A stretch of DNA of 33,350 nt from positions 1-33,350 of the forward strand of contig JAMOOS010000264.1 of assembly GCA_027065245.1 (NCBI GenBank), written 5' to 3'. Below the pieces are notes generated by a model. It saw nothing but the letters and a program-made list of their open reading frames with translations, searched no databases and had not been told where the DNA came from. Each line of letters opens with the position of its first letter. Within the stretch, counting starts at the first letter, position 1. The DNA comes from Desulfuromonadaceae bacterium. GTDB taxonomy: Bacteria; Desulfobacterota; Desulfuromonadia; Desulfuromonadales; Desulfuromonadaceae. Below are positions 6,581 through 15,324 of this stretch, piece by piece. Made by a program: the position numbers and the translations under genes.

Positions 6581-7618
6581 TTAGCGCAGGGTTTTTTCCA
6601 CTAGCTCCAGATACTTCGGGCCAATTTTTTTGCCCCATTTTTCGTACACCGGCCGCGCCAGCTCTTTTAGTTTTTGCTGGTCGGCGGCGCTGAGGGTAAA
6701 GAACTGTACGCCGTGCTGTTTAGCCGCTTCGATCTGCTCCTGCTGCTGTTTGGCGGTGAGGTGACGCGCCTTGGCGCTCTCCTCTGCCACAATGCGCAGG
6801 AAGGTGGCGCGGATGTCGGCGGGCAGCTTGTTCAGCCAACGTTTGTTGACCATGTGGATATACAGCCCCTGGGTGTAGTGCAGGTCGGTAAAGTAGCGGG
6901 CGATATCAAACTTGCGCGTGATGCTGCAGACGATGGGGGTATGGTCGAGACCGTCGATGACGCCGGTCTGCAGTGCCTGGGAGACATCGGGCCACGGCAT
7001 GACGGTGAATTTTAGTCCCCACGCTTTGTAGGTATCGGTGTTTACCGGTGCCTGGGCGATGCGAAAGTTGACTTTTTTGGCGTCGGCCAGGTTTTTTACC
7101 GGCGTGGTGGTGGCCCAGCCGTAACTGCCGTAGCCGGTAAAGTCGACTACGTCAATGCCCTGTTTTTGCGCGGCGGCGGCAAAAGGCTGGAACAGCTCCG
7201 GCGTGGTGCGGAATTTCTCCAGCTTGGCGGTGGAATCGATGATGTAGGGCAGGTTGACAATGCCCAGTTTTGGCGCCACGTTGGCGGCCATCACCGAGGA
7301 ACACAGCATCCCCTGCACCGCGCCCATTTTCAGCTTGCGGACTACATCCTTCTCGCCGCCCAATTGCGCCATGGGGCGGAAATCAACGTATAGCTGGCCG
7401 TTGGTCTCTTTCCATACCCGGTCGCGGATTTTGTAACCGACACCGATACCGGCGATGGCGGGATGATCGATGTTGGACAGAATATAGTGATAGCGGGCGC
7501 CGGAAGGATCGAAATCGGGTTTCCACTTTTCCAGTACACTCAAGTCGCGGGCAAAGGCGCTGGCGCTTAGCCCCATGATGATACATGTCGCCAGAGCGAC
7601 AATCCGTTTGGTGTCCAT
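6581..7618 (-). CDS. dctP: TRAP transporter solute-binding protein (DctP family), copy 2
   Basis: A 345-residue periplasmic binding protein with a signal peptide (about residues 1-23, cleavage near SAFA). Motifs parallel copy 1: GVGYKIRDRVWKETNGQL, DVVRKLKMGAVQGM and KVNFRIAQAP with the ligand-binding arginine. The two proteins are identical over long stretches, so they should fold alike. They differ mainly in the signal peptide, around residues 150-170 and near the C-terminus. The gene follows the chemoreceptor gene by 35 bases with no terminator between, so the two probably share a transcript. An AAAGGC ribosome site precedes the ATG. Only one permease pair exists here, so both proteins probably feed the same DctQM, unless copy 2 instead serves as a ligand-presenting partner for the receptor. 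Confidence 0.94.
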   Translation of the reverse strand: MDTKRIVALATCIIMGLSASAFARDLSVLEKWKPDFDPSGARYHYILSNIDHPAIAGIGVGYKIRDRVWKETNGQLYVDFRPMAQLGGEKDVVRKLKMGAVQGMLCSSVMAANVAPKLGIVNLPYIIDSTAKLEKFRTTPELFQPFAAAAQKQGIDVVDFTGYGSYGWATTTPVKNLADAKKVNFRIAQAPVNTDTYKAWGLKFTVMPWPDVSQALQTGVIDGLDHTPIVCSITRKFDIARYFTDLHYTQGLYIHMVNKRWLNKLPADIRATFLRIVAEESAKARHLTAKQQQEQIEAAKQHGVQFFTLSAADQQKLKELARPVYEKWGKKIGPKYLELVEKTLR

Positions 7619-7653
7619 AGTAATTTGCCTTTCTGCTGGTTGCGGTTCAGTTG

Positions 7654-9894
7654 CTATTGCTGCAATCCGATCTGTTTTTGCTCGCGTGCTGCCTGCTGCT
7701 GGTCGAGGATGAAATTGCTCAACATTTCGTGCAGCTGATTGGCCTGGGCAGCCAGTTGTTCGGCGGCGGCAGCGCTCTGGGTGGCGGTAGCCATGTTTTG
7801 CTGGGTTACCGAATCTACCTGTCCCAAGCCAGTGGTAATCTGGCTGATACCGTTGGATTGTTCTTTGGATGAAGCGAAAATTTCCGCTACCAGGTCACTT
7901 ACCTTGGCGACACCGGCGGAAATTTCCTTTAGAGCCTCGCCGGTGGCATCGGCTATTTGGGCACCGTTTTCCACCTTTTTGACCGAGCCTTCGATAAGAT
8001 CTGCGGTCTCGCTGGCGGCTTTGGCGCTGCGTGCCGCCAGGTTGCGTACTTCTTCGGCAACTACGGCAAAGCCCTTGCCGTGCTGACCGGCGCGGGCCGC
8101 TTCGACAGCGGCGTTGAGAGCCAGCAGGTTGGTCTGGAAGGCTATTTCGTCGATAACCTTGATGATCTTGGAGATGTTCTGACTCGACTCGTTGATCTCC
8201 GCCATGGCCTCAATCATGCTCAGCATTTGCTTGTTGCCGTTGGTGGCTACGGTACGCGCCTCCTGCGCCAGGGTGTTGGCGGTTTCGGCGTTGTCGGCGT
8301 TCTGTTTGGTCTGTTCGCTGATTTGGCTCATGGATTTATTGATTTGCTCCAGCGCATTGGCTTGCTGAATGGCGCCTTGCGACAAGGTCTGGCTGGAGTT
8401 GGATACATGCTCGGAGCCGGAAAGGATTTGTGCGCCAGCCTCGTTGATATGGGTCATGGTGTTGTTGAGAGCGGCGTTGGCCTTTTGCAGCGGTTCGCGA
8501 ATCAACCCTTGAGCGGTAAAAGTAAAATCACCGGCAGCCAGTTTGTCAAAGGCGGTGAGAATTTCGTTTTGTAAATCATCGGCAAAACGATCCAGGGCCG
8601 CCGCCAGTTTGCCAACTTCGTCGTTGCGGTTGAAATTGAGGCGCTGGTCGAGGTTGCCGTTGCCCATGTTGGTGATCATCTCCAGTGACTGAACCAGCGG
8701 TTTGCTGATGCGGCTGGCGATAAAGAAACCGAGCAGCAGGGCGATAACGGTGCACACCGCCGCGACAATGATAACCCAGTTGATCATGCTGTGGGAGACA
8801 TCGTTGAGTACCTGGTGGGCGTAGCCGAAATCGTCCTTGTAGTAACCGGCGCCGATAACCCAGTCCCACGGGGCGAAATAAGCTACAGCGGCGGTCTTGG
8901 TGCGGGCATGGGGCTCACCGGGGTTTTGCCACTGGTAATCCTCGCGGGCGGTGGGAATGTTGCCAGCGCTGGCCGGCGGCAGGGCCAGGGCTTTGTCAAT
9001 CATCGAGACGATAAACTTGCGTCCGGTTGAATCGGTGGCGTTGAGGATATTCTCGCCGTCGCGTTTGCCGTCTTTAGAGATGATGTAATGCCCCTTTTGT
9101 TTTCCTTTGCCGCCCAGAACAAATACATAGCCGGTTTTGCCCACCTTGGTGTTGAGAATGCCACGGCGCAGGCTGGTGACATTTTCCTGCTTTTCACCAA
9201 AATAAAGGATGCCGACGACCTTGTCGTGCGTGCTGTTCCAGATGGGTTGGTAGGCGGTGATATACCAGGCGTTGACAACAAAGGCGCGACCGCGGAAGGT
9301 TTTGCCGCTCAACACGGTGGCGATAACCTTGTTTTCGCTGCCGTCGGGGTTGGTGCGGGGAATGTAGGTGTTGATGGCGCGTTTGCCGTCGAGTTTTTTA
9401 ACATTGGTGGCCACCCGCAGCATGTCGCCGTGCTCATTCATGCGCTGAAAAATGGTGCAGGTGCCACCCACCAGGTTGGTTACTTCATCCACTACCGGTG
9501 TGGGGCGGTCGAAGTCGCTGTTCTGTCCCAGCCACTGGCCGCCCACCAGCATTTTGGGCAGTTGTACCGCTGTGGCTTGTTTGGTGAACTGGTTGACAGC
9601 GTTCCATTGCACCGTTTCATCAGAAAAGGAGATATCCCCTTTGCCATTGAGGACAGCATCGCTTAGCTTGAGGTGGGCGGTGACGGTATTTTCCACCGAT
9701 TCACGCATGGCCTGGCACATCAGGTAGATGTCCTGCACCTGTTTGCGCGCTTCGTCATAGGTCAGGTCGTTGATAACCGCTGTAACCTCGGTACGCAGGG
9801 TGCGGTTTTTTACTACGGCGATGCCGACAATGCCTACGGCGGTAATCAGCACCAGGGCGACAATAGCTCCGGTAATCTGGCTGCGGATATTCAT
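7654..9894 (-). CDS. Methyl-accepting chemotaxis protein with Cache-type periplasmic sensor
   Basis: A 746-residue transmembrane chemoreceptor. TM1 is at about residues 8-28, followed by a periplasmic sensor of some 340 residues with Cache_3-Cache_2-like features (GKTGYVFVLGGKGKQKGHYI, WDWVIGAGYY). TM2 is at about 369-392, then a HAMP domain, and then a coiled-coil signalling domain. The signalling tip, near residues 585-620, has the conserved FQTNLLALNAAVEAARAG and GFAVVAEEVRNLA, which contact CheA and CheW. There is no C-terminal NWETF-type CheR tether. I chose the ATG at 9892-9894 because AAGGGGAAACC precedes it and a membrane anchor follows at once; upstream codons only add 14 polar residues. 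It is divergent from cheV and upstream of a TRAP binding protein, which suggests that it senses the imported solute. Confidence 0.95.
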   Translation of the reverse strand: MNIRSQITGAIVALVLITAVGIVGIAVVKNRTLRTEVTAVINDLTYDEARKQVQDIYLMCQAMRESVENTVTAHLKLSDAVLNGKGDISFSDETVQWNAVNQFTKQATAVQLPKMLVGGQWLGQNSDFDRPTPVVDEVTNLVGGTCTIFQRMNEHGDMLRVATNVKKLDGKRAINTYIPRTNPDGSENKVIATVLSGKTFRGRAFVVNAWYITAYQPIWNSTHDKVVGILYFGEKQENVTSLRRGILNTKVGKTGYVFVLGGKGKQKGHYIISKDGKRDGENILNATDSTGRKFIVSMIDKALALPPASAGNIPTAREDYQWQNPGEPHARTKTAAVAYFAPWDWVIGAGYYKDDFGYAHQVLNDVSHSMINWVIIVAAVCTVIALLLGFFIASRISKPLVQSLEMITNMGNGNLDQRLNFNRNDEVGKLAAALDRFADDLQNEILTAFDKLAAGDFTFTAQGLIREPLQKANAALNNTMTHINEAGAQILSGSEHVSNSSQTLSQGAIQQANALEQINKSMSQISEQTKQNADNAETANTLAQEARTVATNGNKQMLSMIEAMAEINESSQNISKIIKVIDEIAFQTNLLALNAAVEAARAGQHGKGFAVVAEEVRNLAARSAKAASETADLIEGSVKKVENGAQIADATGEALKEISAGVAKVSDLVAEIFASSKEQSNGISQITTGLGQVDSVTQQNMATATQSAAAAEQLAAQANQLHEMLSNFILDQQQAAREQKQIGLQQ

Positions 9895-9953
9895 ACTGGT
9901 TTCCCCTTGATGTTGGTTGGTAATATGGCAAGACACAATAATAAACCGCCGAA

Positions 9954-9982
9954 ATTGTATATGTTGTAACGGTGTTTGTCTA
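9954..9982 (-). promoter_or_regulatory. Sigma-70-type promoter for the chemoreceptor-dctP transcript
   Basis: On the minus strand TAGACA, exactly 17 bases and then TACAAT match the consensus at five of six bases each. It is about 60 bases before the chemoreceptor ATG, in the 327-base divergent region shared with cheV. Confidence 0.65.
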
Positions 9983-10084
9983 ACCTATATTCGGGGCGGT
10001 GGACAATTTGTTGAGTATTGGCAAACCTGGATTAAATTGCATTGAGGCGGTCTGTGGCCGGCTGGCGAGGGCGATTTTTCTGGT

Positions 10085-10112
10085 GTTACATCAGCAACTT
10101 CTTGTATATAAT
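10085..10112 (+). promoter_or_regulatory. Sigma-70-type promoter for cheV
   Basis: A perfect TATAAT (10107-10112) lies 16 bases after GTTACA (10085-10090). It predicts a transcript leader of about 100 bases before the cheV ATG. The rest of the divergent region between 9895 and 10221 shows no gene I can support. Confidence 0.55.
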
Positions 10113-10221
10113 GAACACTTGGTTTTCGCTGCGGATTGATCTGCTGGCCAGCAGACGGCAGTCGGGTTGTTGCCGCAGTTGGAGCAGATTGCTGACACCA
10201 AATAGCAGACAAGGGGACGAT

Positions 10222-11199
10222 ATGAGCGGATTGGCACAGGAACAAAAGGGGATTTTGCTGGAGGCTGGAACCAATGAGTTTGAAATTCTTGAGTATTATC
10301 TGTTTGGTCAGTCGTTCGGTATAAATGTGCACAAGCTGCGCGAAATTGTACCGTACAGCGAGGATGTGCTGACCAAATTGCCCGAGAGCCATCCGTCGAT
10401 GCTGGGTACGGTGTTGTTGCGCGGCGATACTATACCGCTGATCAATCTGGCTCAGCATCTGGGCAAGGAGATTGCCCATGGTAAAACCGCCGCCAATGGA
10501 GAGGATGGCGTATCGCTGCGACCGGTGATCCTGGTGTGTGAGTTTAACGAGGAGGTAGTGGCGTTTTTGGTGCACGGTGTTGACCAGATCCACCGGTTGT
10601 CGTGGTCGCAGGTTAAGCCGATGGACCAGTTTTTTGATACCTACCGTCCCCGTTTTACCGGTACGGTAACGGTGGCGCAGCGCGATATCCTCATTGTCGA
10701 TATGGAGCACATCACCTACGAGATATTCGGCGACGGTGAGCACTACGAGGACAGCAGGACAGTCGATGAGGATAGCTCAACATCAATGGAGAAGAAACAG
10801 ACCCGTGCCGAGGTGAAGTTGTTTTTTGCCGAGGATTCCGCCATTATTCGCCAGGGAATCATGCGCGTACTCAACCAGGCCGGCTATGTACGCAGCGAAT
10901 GTTTTGGTGATGGCCTGGCATGCTGGAATGCTATTTTGCAGGCGCGCGAGGAGGGGGAACTGCCGATGCTGGTGGTGTCCGATATAGAAATGCCGGAGAT
11001 GGATGGGCTGGCACTGTGTCGGCGCATTAAAGAAGATGCGGTGCTGCGCCAGATAAAGGTGGTGATGTATTCAAGCCTGATCAACGAGAGTATGGCATGC
11101 AAGTGTGATGAGGTCGGTGCCGACGACTATACCAGCAAGCCCGATGTGGCCAAGGTTGTCAATTTGGTAGATAAATACTGCTTTGCCAACAGTGAATGA
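10222..11199 (+). CDS. cheV: Chemotaxis coupling protein CheV (CheW-receiver fusion)
   Basis: A 325-residue cytoplasmic adaptor that links chemoreceptors to the CheA kinase and can be phosphorylated. The CheW-like domain spans about residues 20-170 (EYYLFGQSFGINVHKLREIVPY, VLLRGDTIPLINLAQHLG). The receiver domain spans about 196-322, with the acidic pocket E204-D205, phospho-acceptor D254 (VVSDIEMPEMDGL), switch S284-S285 and K306. ATG start with AAGGGGA 7 bases upstream; an in-frame extension upstream lacks a ribosome site and is not CheW-like. Size matches CheV of other bacteria. It is divergently arranged with the chemoreceptor, and probably works with it. Confidence 0.95.
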   Translation: MSGLAQEQKGILLEAGTNEFEILEYYLFGQSFGINVHKLREIVPYSEDVLTKLPESHPSMLGTVLLRGDTIPLINLAQHLGKEIAHGKTAANGEDGVSLRPVILVCEFNEEVVAFLVHGVDQIHRLSWSQVKPMDQFFDTYRPRFTGTVTVAQRDILIVDMEHITYEIFGDGEHYEDSRTVDEDSSTSMEKKQTRAEVKLFFAEDSAIIRQGIMRVLNQAGYVRSECFGDGLACWNAILQAREEGELPMLVVSDIEMPEMDGLALCRRIKEDAVLRQIKVVMYSSLINESMACKCDEVGADDYTSKPDVAKVVNLVDKYCFANSE

Positions 11200-11386
11200 T
11201 GGCGGCGTAAAAGCCTGTCCACCGGCGTTGTAGGCGTTTGTTCAAGACTTTGACACATACAATGTATGGCTTCCTTTGAGTAGCTACTTTAGCCTTGGGG
11301 GGGGGCGAGTTTTGCGCCACCATCACGAGTGGCTGCGCAGCCGGTCGCCGTGGCTGAAGCCGGGAGAAAGCCGTGGTAAATACACC

Positions 11387-11417
11387 AGCTCGCGTACCGT
11401 TGGACGTGGGCTTTTTT
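11387..11417 (+). terminator. Intrinsic terminator downstream of cheV
   Basis: AGCTCGCG (11387-11394) pairs with CGTGGGCT (11405-11412) over 8 bp including two G-T pairs, with a 10-base loop, and a T-run to 11417 follows. It can end the cheV transcript or a short RNA from the structured segment before it. Confidence 0.6.
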
Positions 11418-11433
11418 CCCGCGCGTTACATTT

Positions 11434-11449
11434 TATATTCGATATATTC
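11434..11449. repeat. Tandem TATATTC repeat upstream of the RND exporter
   Basis: TATATTC occurs twice, at 11434-11440 and 11443-11449, with a 2-base gap, in an AT-rich block about 90 bases before the exporter ATG. It may be part of a promoter or an operator. The evidence is only the repeat itself. Confidence 0.25.
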
Positions 11450-11534
11450 AAATAAGTGCTTGCATCTTGTTGTTGGGCGCGGTATGTTTTGCCGGAGCAA
11501 CTGTGACAATAACTTAATGTGAGGCGAGCTTGGT

Positions 11535-14534
11535 ATGAAGTTGGTGTTAACGAATTTCAGTCTTAAATATCCCCGGCTGACCCTGGTGTTGATAACTGTG
11601 TTGCTGGCGGGTTTTTTGTGGCAGTTTCCCAAGGTCAAGTTTGACAACGATCCGGAGAACATGCTCTCAGCCAGTGAGCCGGTACGGGTGTTTCATCATC
11701 AGGTAAAACAGCGTTATGCCCTGTATGATTTTGTCATCGTCGGTATTGTCAACGAGAAAGATCCCCACGGCGTATTCAATGTCTCCACCCTCAACCGTAT
11801 CGACAAGCTGACCAAAGAGTTGCTCTATTTGCGCCGTGGCGCCGACGGCAAGCCGGTAATCGCCATACCGGTCACCGGAGGGCGGCAACAGGTTGTCCAT
11901 CTCGACTTGACTCCGGCCTCGGCGTGGCAGCGGCTGCTGGGGCGGGCATTCAATCATGATCCCAACAAACTGTTCGATGAACACGGGCGCAGCGCTATTA
12001 TCGCTCATGAACTGATAGCGCCCAGTGTGGTGGATAACTTGAAGCAGGCGGAGCTGGGTTCTCTTAAGCTCGAATACCTGATGGAGCATCCGCCAAAAAC
12101 CGAAGCCGAAGCGCTGGCTATCCGCGCCGATGCCATGAGCAATCCGCTGTATCGCGGTACCCTGGTGTCGGAAGATGAGCGCGCTATCTGCCTGTATATC
12201 CCCATCTCGTCAAAAACCTACAGCTACAATGTCGCCAATCTGGTGCGCCATCTTACCGCCGACTGGCCGACGCAGGATAAAGTGCTGATTACAGGATTGC
12301 CGGTGGCGGAGGATACCTTCGGGGTGGAGATGCTGATTCAGATGGCGTTTTCCGCCCCCATGGCCGGGGCGATGATTTTTTTGCTGCTGCTGCTGTTTTT
12401 CCGCAGCCTGGCGTTGATTGTTGCGCCGATGCTGGTGGCGGTGACCAGTGTGATCTACGCCATGGGTCTGCTTATTGGCAGCGGCTACGATGTCCACATT
12501 ATGAGCTCCATGATCGCCATCTTTCTCATGCCTATCGCCGTGGCTGACTCGGTACATATACTCAGTGAGTTTTTTGATCGTTATCACCAGTTTGGCGACA
12601 AGGCGCAGACGGTGCGCCATGTTATCGATCATCTGTTCTGGCCCATGCTGTACACCAGCCTGACCACCATCGCCGGTTTCACCTCGCTGGCATTTACCCC
12701 CATTCCGCCGGTGCAGATTTTCGGTCTGCACGTGGCCTTTGGCGTGGCGGTGGCCTGGGTGTTGAGCATGACCATGGTACCGGCCTATATTGCCCTGTTC
12801 GTGTCGGAAAAGAAACTGGCGCAGCGTCATCTGAACGCGGCGGGGGGCGCGCCGTCCGCCGGTATGACGCCGTTGCTGCAGAAGCTGGGCGACCTAAGTG
12901 CCAGTCACAGCGGCACGGTGCTGGTGGCTACACTGGCGCTGGTGGCGGTGTCGATATACGGTATCAGTCACATTCGGGTGAACGACAATCCGGTTAAATG
13001 GTTCAGCCCCGGCCACGAAATTCGCATTGCCGACGCTATCCTCAATCACCATTTCGGCGGCACCTATACCGCCTATCTCACCATCGACGAGCTGAAGCCG
13101 GACGGCTGCAACTGTGAGGAGGGTAGCAGAATAATCGCGGAGGCGGCGCAGCGGCGTTTCGGTTCCACTCATCCGGAAGCTACGGCGACGTTTGTCGCCA
13201 CGTTAAATCGGGTGCGCGCTTTGCACCAGAGTGGCAAAATTGACGTAAACGAGGTGTTTTACCGTCTGCTGCGTCAGGCAGATGCGCTGGATGCACAGAT
13301 TTTTGACGGCTGGAATCTGCTCGGCGACGAAATTAACTATCTTGATCCTGCCGGACTTACTCTGGACAATCTGCCGCGGCGCCTGGGCGCGGTGGGACGC
13401 GCTCATGCGGCGCAGCTGGATAAACTGCTGCGCCAGTTACGGGCGCGTGGCAATCTGGCCGGAACCCGGTTGCAGGACGCGGCACTGGCTGTTTGCGATG
13501 GCAACACTGCCCAGACTTTCCACGCTTTTGTGCTGGAGATGCAGGCGGAAATCACCGCACCGCCGTTCAAGAGGCCGCAGGTGTTACGTTATCTGGCCGG
13601 TTTGCAGCAATACCTGCGTGCCAGCGCTCTGGTGGGTAAAAGCAGCAGCGTGGTGGACGCGGTTAAAAAGGCCAATTACGAACTCAATTATCAGGCTCCG
13701 CCCGCTGATGCCGACGCCGCTGTGCGCGCGCAGTATCGCCGCCGCAACGACGCTTTTTACGCCGTGCCGCCCACCGCTGCCGCCGTGGCACAGGTGTATG
13801 TGCAGTTGGAGGGGATGAAAAAGAAGGACAGCCTGTTCCATCTGGTTACCCGCGACTACCATCACGCCAATCTGTGGGTGCAACTCAAAAGTGGCGACAA
13901 TCGCGATATGGAAGCGGTGGTTGCCGCTGTTGACCGTTACCTGGCCGCGCATCCGGCACCATTTGAGATGCAGACGCGCTGGGCCGGTCTTACCTATCTA
14001 AACGTGGTGTGGCAGGATAGAATGGTGCGCGGGATGCTGTCGTCGCTGCTGGGCAGCTTTATCGTGGTGCTGGTGATGATGGTAGTGCTGTTTCGCAGTG
14101 TGCTGTGGGGGGTGCTGGCCATGTTGCCCCTGACTGTCACCATCACCATGATCTACGGCATTATCGGTCTGGTTGGCAAGGATTACGATATGCCGGTGGC
14201 GGTGCTGTCGTCGCTCACCCTGGGGTTGAGTGTCGATTTTGCCATCCATTTTCTCCAGCGCGCGCGTGAATTGCAGCGGGAAAACGGTGACTGGCGTGCC
14301 ACCGTGGTACAGATGTTTCGTGAGCCGGCCCAGGCCATCAGCCGTAACGCCATCACCATTGCCGTCGGCTTTACCCCGCTGCTGCTGGCGCCGCTGGTGC
14401 CGTACAAGACGGTGGGCTTTTTTCTCGCTACAATCATGATATTATCGTGGCTGGCCACCTTGCTGCTGTTGCCGGCATTGCTGCAAATGCTGCAGCGCTG
14501 GGTGTTTCCCCGTTCGTCAGCGAAGGAGGATTGA
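11535..14534 (+). CDS. RND superfamily exporter, MMPL type
   Basis: A 999-residue inner-membrane transporter. TM1 is at about residues 14-31, then a first periplasmic loop (about 32-265). TM2-TM6 lie in about 266-430 (LLLLLFFRSLALIVAPM, SMIAIFLMPIAVADSVHILSEFFDRY, a sterol-sensing-domain-like bundle). TM7 is at about 458-477, with an unusually long second periplasmic region (about 478-832). TM8-TM12 run from about 833 to 985 (SSLTLGLSVDFAIHFLQRARE). Charged residues in the TM4 and TM10 segments (AVADSVH, SVDFAIH) fit proton relay. The second loop carries CNC near residue 524. The LolA-like gene starts 1 base after its stop. Family members with such partners move lipids or other hydrophobic molecules; the cargo here is unknown. 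Confidence 0.9.
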   Translation: MKLVLTNFSLKYPRLTLVLITVLLAGFLWQFPKVKFDNDPENMLSASEPVRVFHHQVKQRYALYDFVIVGIVNEKDPHGVFNVSTLNRIDKLTKELLYLRRGADGKPVIAIPVTGGRQQVVHLDLTPASAWQRLLGRAFNHDPNKLFDEHGRSAIIAHELIAPSVVDNLKQAELGSLKLEYLMEHPPKTEAEALAIRADAMSNPLYRGTLVSEDERAICLYIPISSKTYSYNVANLVRHLTADWPTQDKVLITGLPVAEDTFGVEMLIQMAFSAPMAGAMIFLLLLLFFRSLALIVAPMLVAVTSVIYAMGLLIGSGYDVHIMSSMIAIFLMPIAVADSVHILSEFFDRYHQFGDKAQTVRHVIDHLFWPMLYTSLTTIAGFTSLAFTPIPPVQIFGLHVAFGVAVAWVLSMTMVPAYIALFVSEKKLAQRHLNAAGGAPSAGMTPLLQKLGDLSASHSGTVLVATLALVAVSIYGISHIRVNDNPVKWFSPGHEIRIADAILNHHFGGTYTAYLTIDELKPDGCNCEEGSRIIAEAAQRRFGSTHPEATATFVATLNRVRALHQSGKIDVNEVFYRLLRQADALDAQIFDGWNLLGDEINYLDPAGLTLDNLPRRLGAVGRAHAAQLDKLLRQLRARGNLAGTRLQDAALAVCDGNTAQTFHAFVLEMQAEITAPPFKRPQVLRYLAGLQQYLRASALVGKSSSVVDAVKKANYELNYQAPPADADAAVRAQYRRRNDAFYAVPPTAAAVAQVYVQLEGMKKKDSLFHLVTRDYHHANLWVQLKSGDNRDMEAVVAAVDRYLAAHPAPFEMQTRWAGLTYLNVVWQDRMVRGMLSSLLGSFIVVLVMMVVLFRSVLWGVLAMLPLTVTITMIYGIIGLVGKDYDMPVAVLSSLTLGLSVDFAIHFLQRARELQRENGDWRATVVQMFREPAQAISRNAITIAVGFTPLLLAPLVPYKTVGFFLATIMILSWLATLLLLPALLQMLQRWVFPRSSAKED

Positions 14535-14535
14535 A

Positions 14536-15324
14536 ATGTTGCGTCTGTTGATGATGTTGGTGCTTGTGGCACCGTTGCTGGCTGTGCAACCGCTGCAGGC
14601 GGCACTGTTGAGTGCCGACGAAGTGATTGAGCGTGCCAATCAGGCGGCGTACTATGCCGGTAACGATGGTCGTGCCGACGTGAAAATGACCATCACCTCC
14701 AAAGATGGCAGTGTGCGACGGCGCGAGTTTACCATTTTGCGCCTGAACACCAAAAACGGTAACCAGAAGTTCTACACCTATTTCAAGGCTCCTGCCGATG
14801 TCTACAAAATGGCTTATCTGGTGTGGAAAAATGTCGACGGTGATGACGATCGCTGGCTGTGGCTGCCGGCCCTCAATCTGAAAAAACGGATTGCGCCGGG
14901 AGACAAGCGAACCAGTTTTGTCGGTTCCGATTTTGTCTATGAGGATGTCTCCGGTCGCAATATTCACGCTGATAAACACACCATGCTGGAACAGGGGGAT
15001 GGCTATTATCTCATCGACAATACGCCGGTAGATGCGGCGGCGGTGGAGTTTTCCCACTATACGGTCAAAATAGACGCTACCACCTTTTTGCCCATGCTGG
15101 CGGAATACTACGACCACAGCGGTCGTTTGTATCGGCGGGTGGAAGCGCGTAAGGTGGCGCTGGTGCAGGGCTATCCCACAGTGATGGTGTCTCAGGTCAG
15201 CGATCTGGGCAGCGGCAGCAATACCCGCAACGAGTTCAGCAATGTCCGTTACAATATCGGTCTGAAGGAGCGCATCTTCAGCGAGCGCTTTTTGCGGCGG
15301 CCGCCGCGGGAGGTTACGCGCTGA
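14536..15324 (+). CDS. LolA-like outer membrane lipoprotein-sorting protein (periplasmic carrier)
   Basis: A 262-residue secreted protein. The signal peptide covers about residues 1-23 (cleavage near PLQA). The mature region is of the LolA-like type often annotated as outer membrane lipoprotein-sorting protein: DVKMTITSKDGSVRRREFTI, then KFYTYFKAPADVYKMAYLVW, WLWLPALNLKKRI and DFVYEDVSGRN. These proteins have a LolA/LolB-like half-barrel that holds a lipid chain in the periplasm. There is an AGGAGG-like ribosome site inside the exporter's 3' end. It sits between the exporter gene and a barrel gene with 1-base junctions on both sides, so a shared pathway is likely. It is probably not the true LolA of lipoprotein sorting, which is shorter. 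Confidence 0.85.
   Translation: MLRLLMMLVLVAPLLAVQPLQAALLSADEVIERANQAAYYAGNDGRADVKMTITSKDGSVRRREFTILRLNTKNGNQKFYTYFKAPADVYKMAYLVWKNVDGDDDRWLWLPALNLKKRIAPGDKRTSFVGSDFVYEDVSGRNIHADKHTMLEQGDGYYLIDNTPVDAAAVEFSHYTVKIDATTFLPMLAEYYDHSGRLYRRVEARKVALVQGYPTVMVSQVSDLGSGSNTRNEFSNVRYNIGLKERIFSERFLRRPPREVTR

Larger units (their letters stand above)
11200..11534 (+). other. Gene-free 335-base stretch with G9 tract and structured GC-rich segment
   Basis: No gene is supportable here. The stretch holds an uninterrupted run of nine Gs (11297-11305), a GC-rich segment with nested inverted repeats such as GGCTGCGCAGCC (near 11332-11343) and CCAC/GTGG, an intrinsic terminator (11387-11417) and an AT-rich block before the RND exporter gene. 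One plus-strand frame stays open for about 65 codons without a start codon and matches nothing I recognise. The structured part plus terminator could be the 3' end of the cheV transcript, a small RNA or a leader attenuator. I could not match it to a known riboswitch consensus. Confidence 0.5.

Noticed and set aside
11300..11390. A cyclic di-GMP or cyclic GMP-AMP (GEMM) or guanidine riboswitch before the RND gene
   Set aside because: A segment GAGAAAGCC loosely recalls the GEMM core, and one hairpin contains ACGA, but the conserved GCAAACC and second ACGR hairpin are missing.
11235..11454. A plus-strand frame open for about 65-70 codons between cheV and the RND gene, ending in RALHFIFDIFK
   Set aside because: It has no start codon or ribosome site, crosses the G9 run and the terminator, and resembles no family I know.
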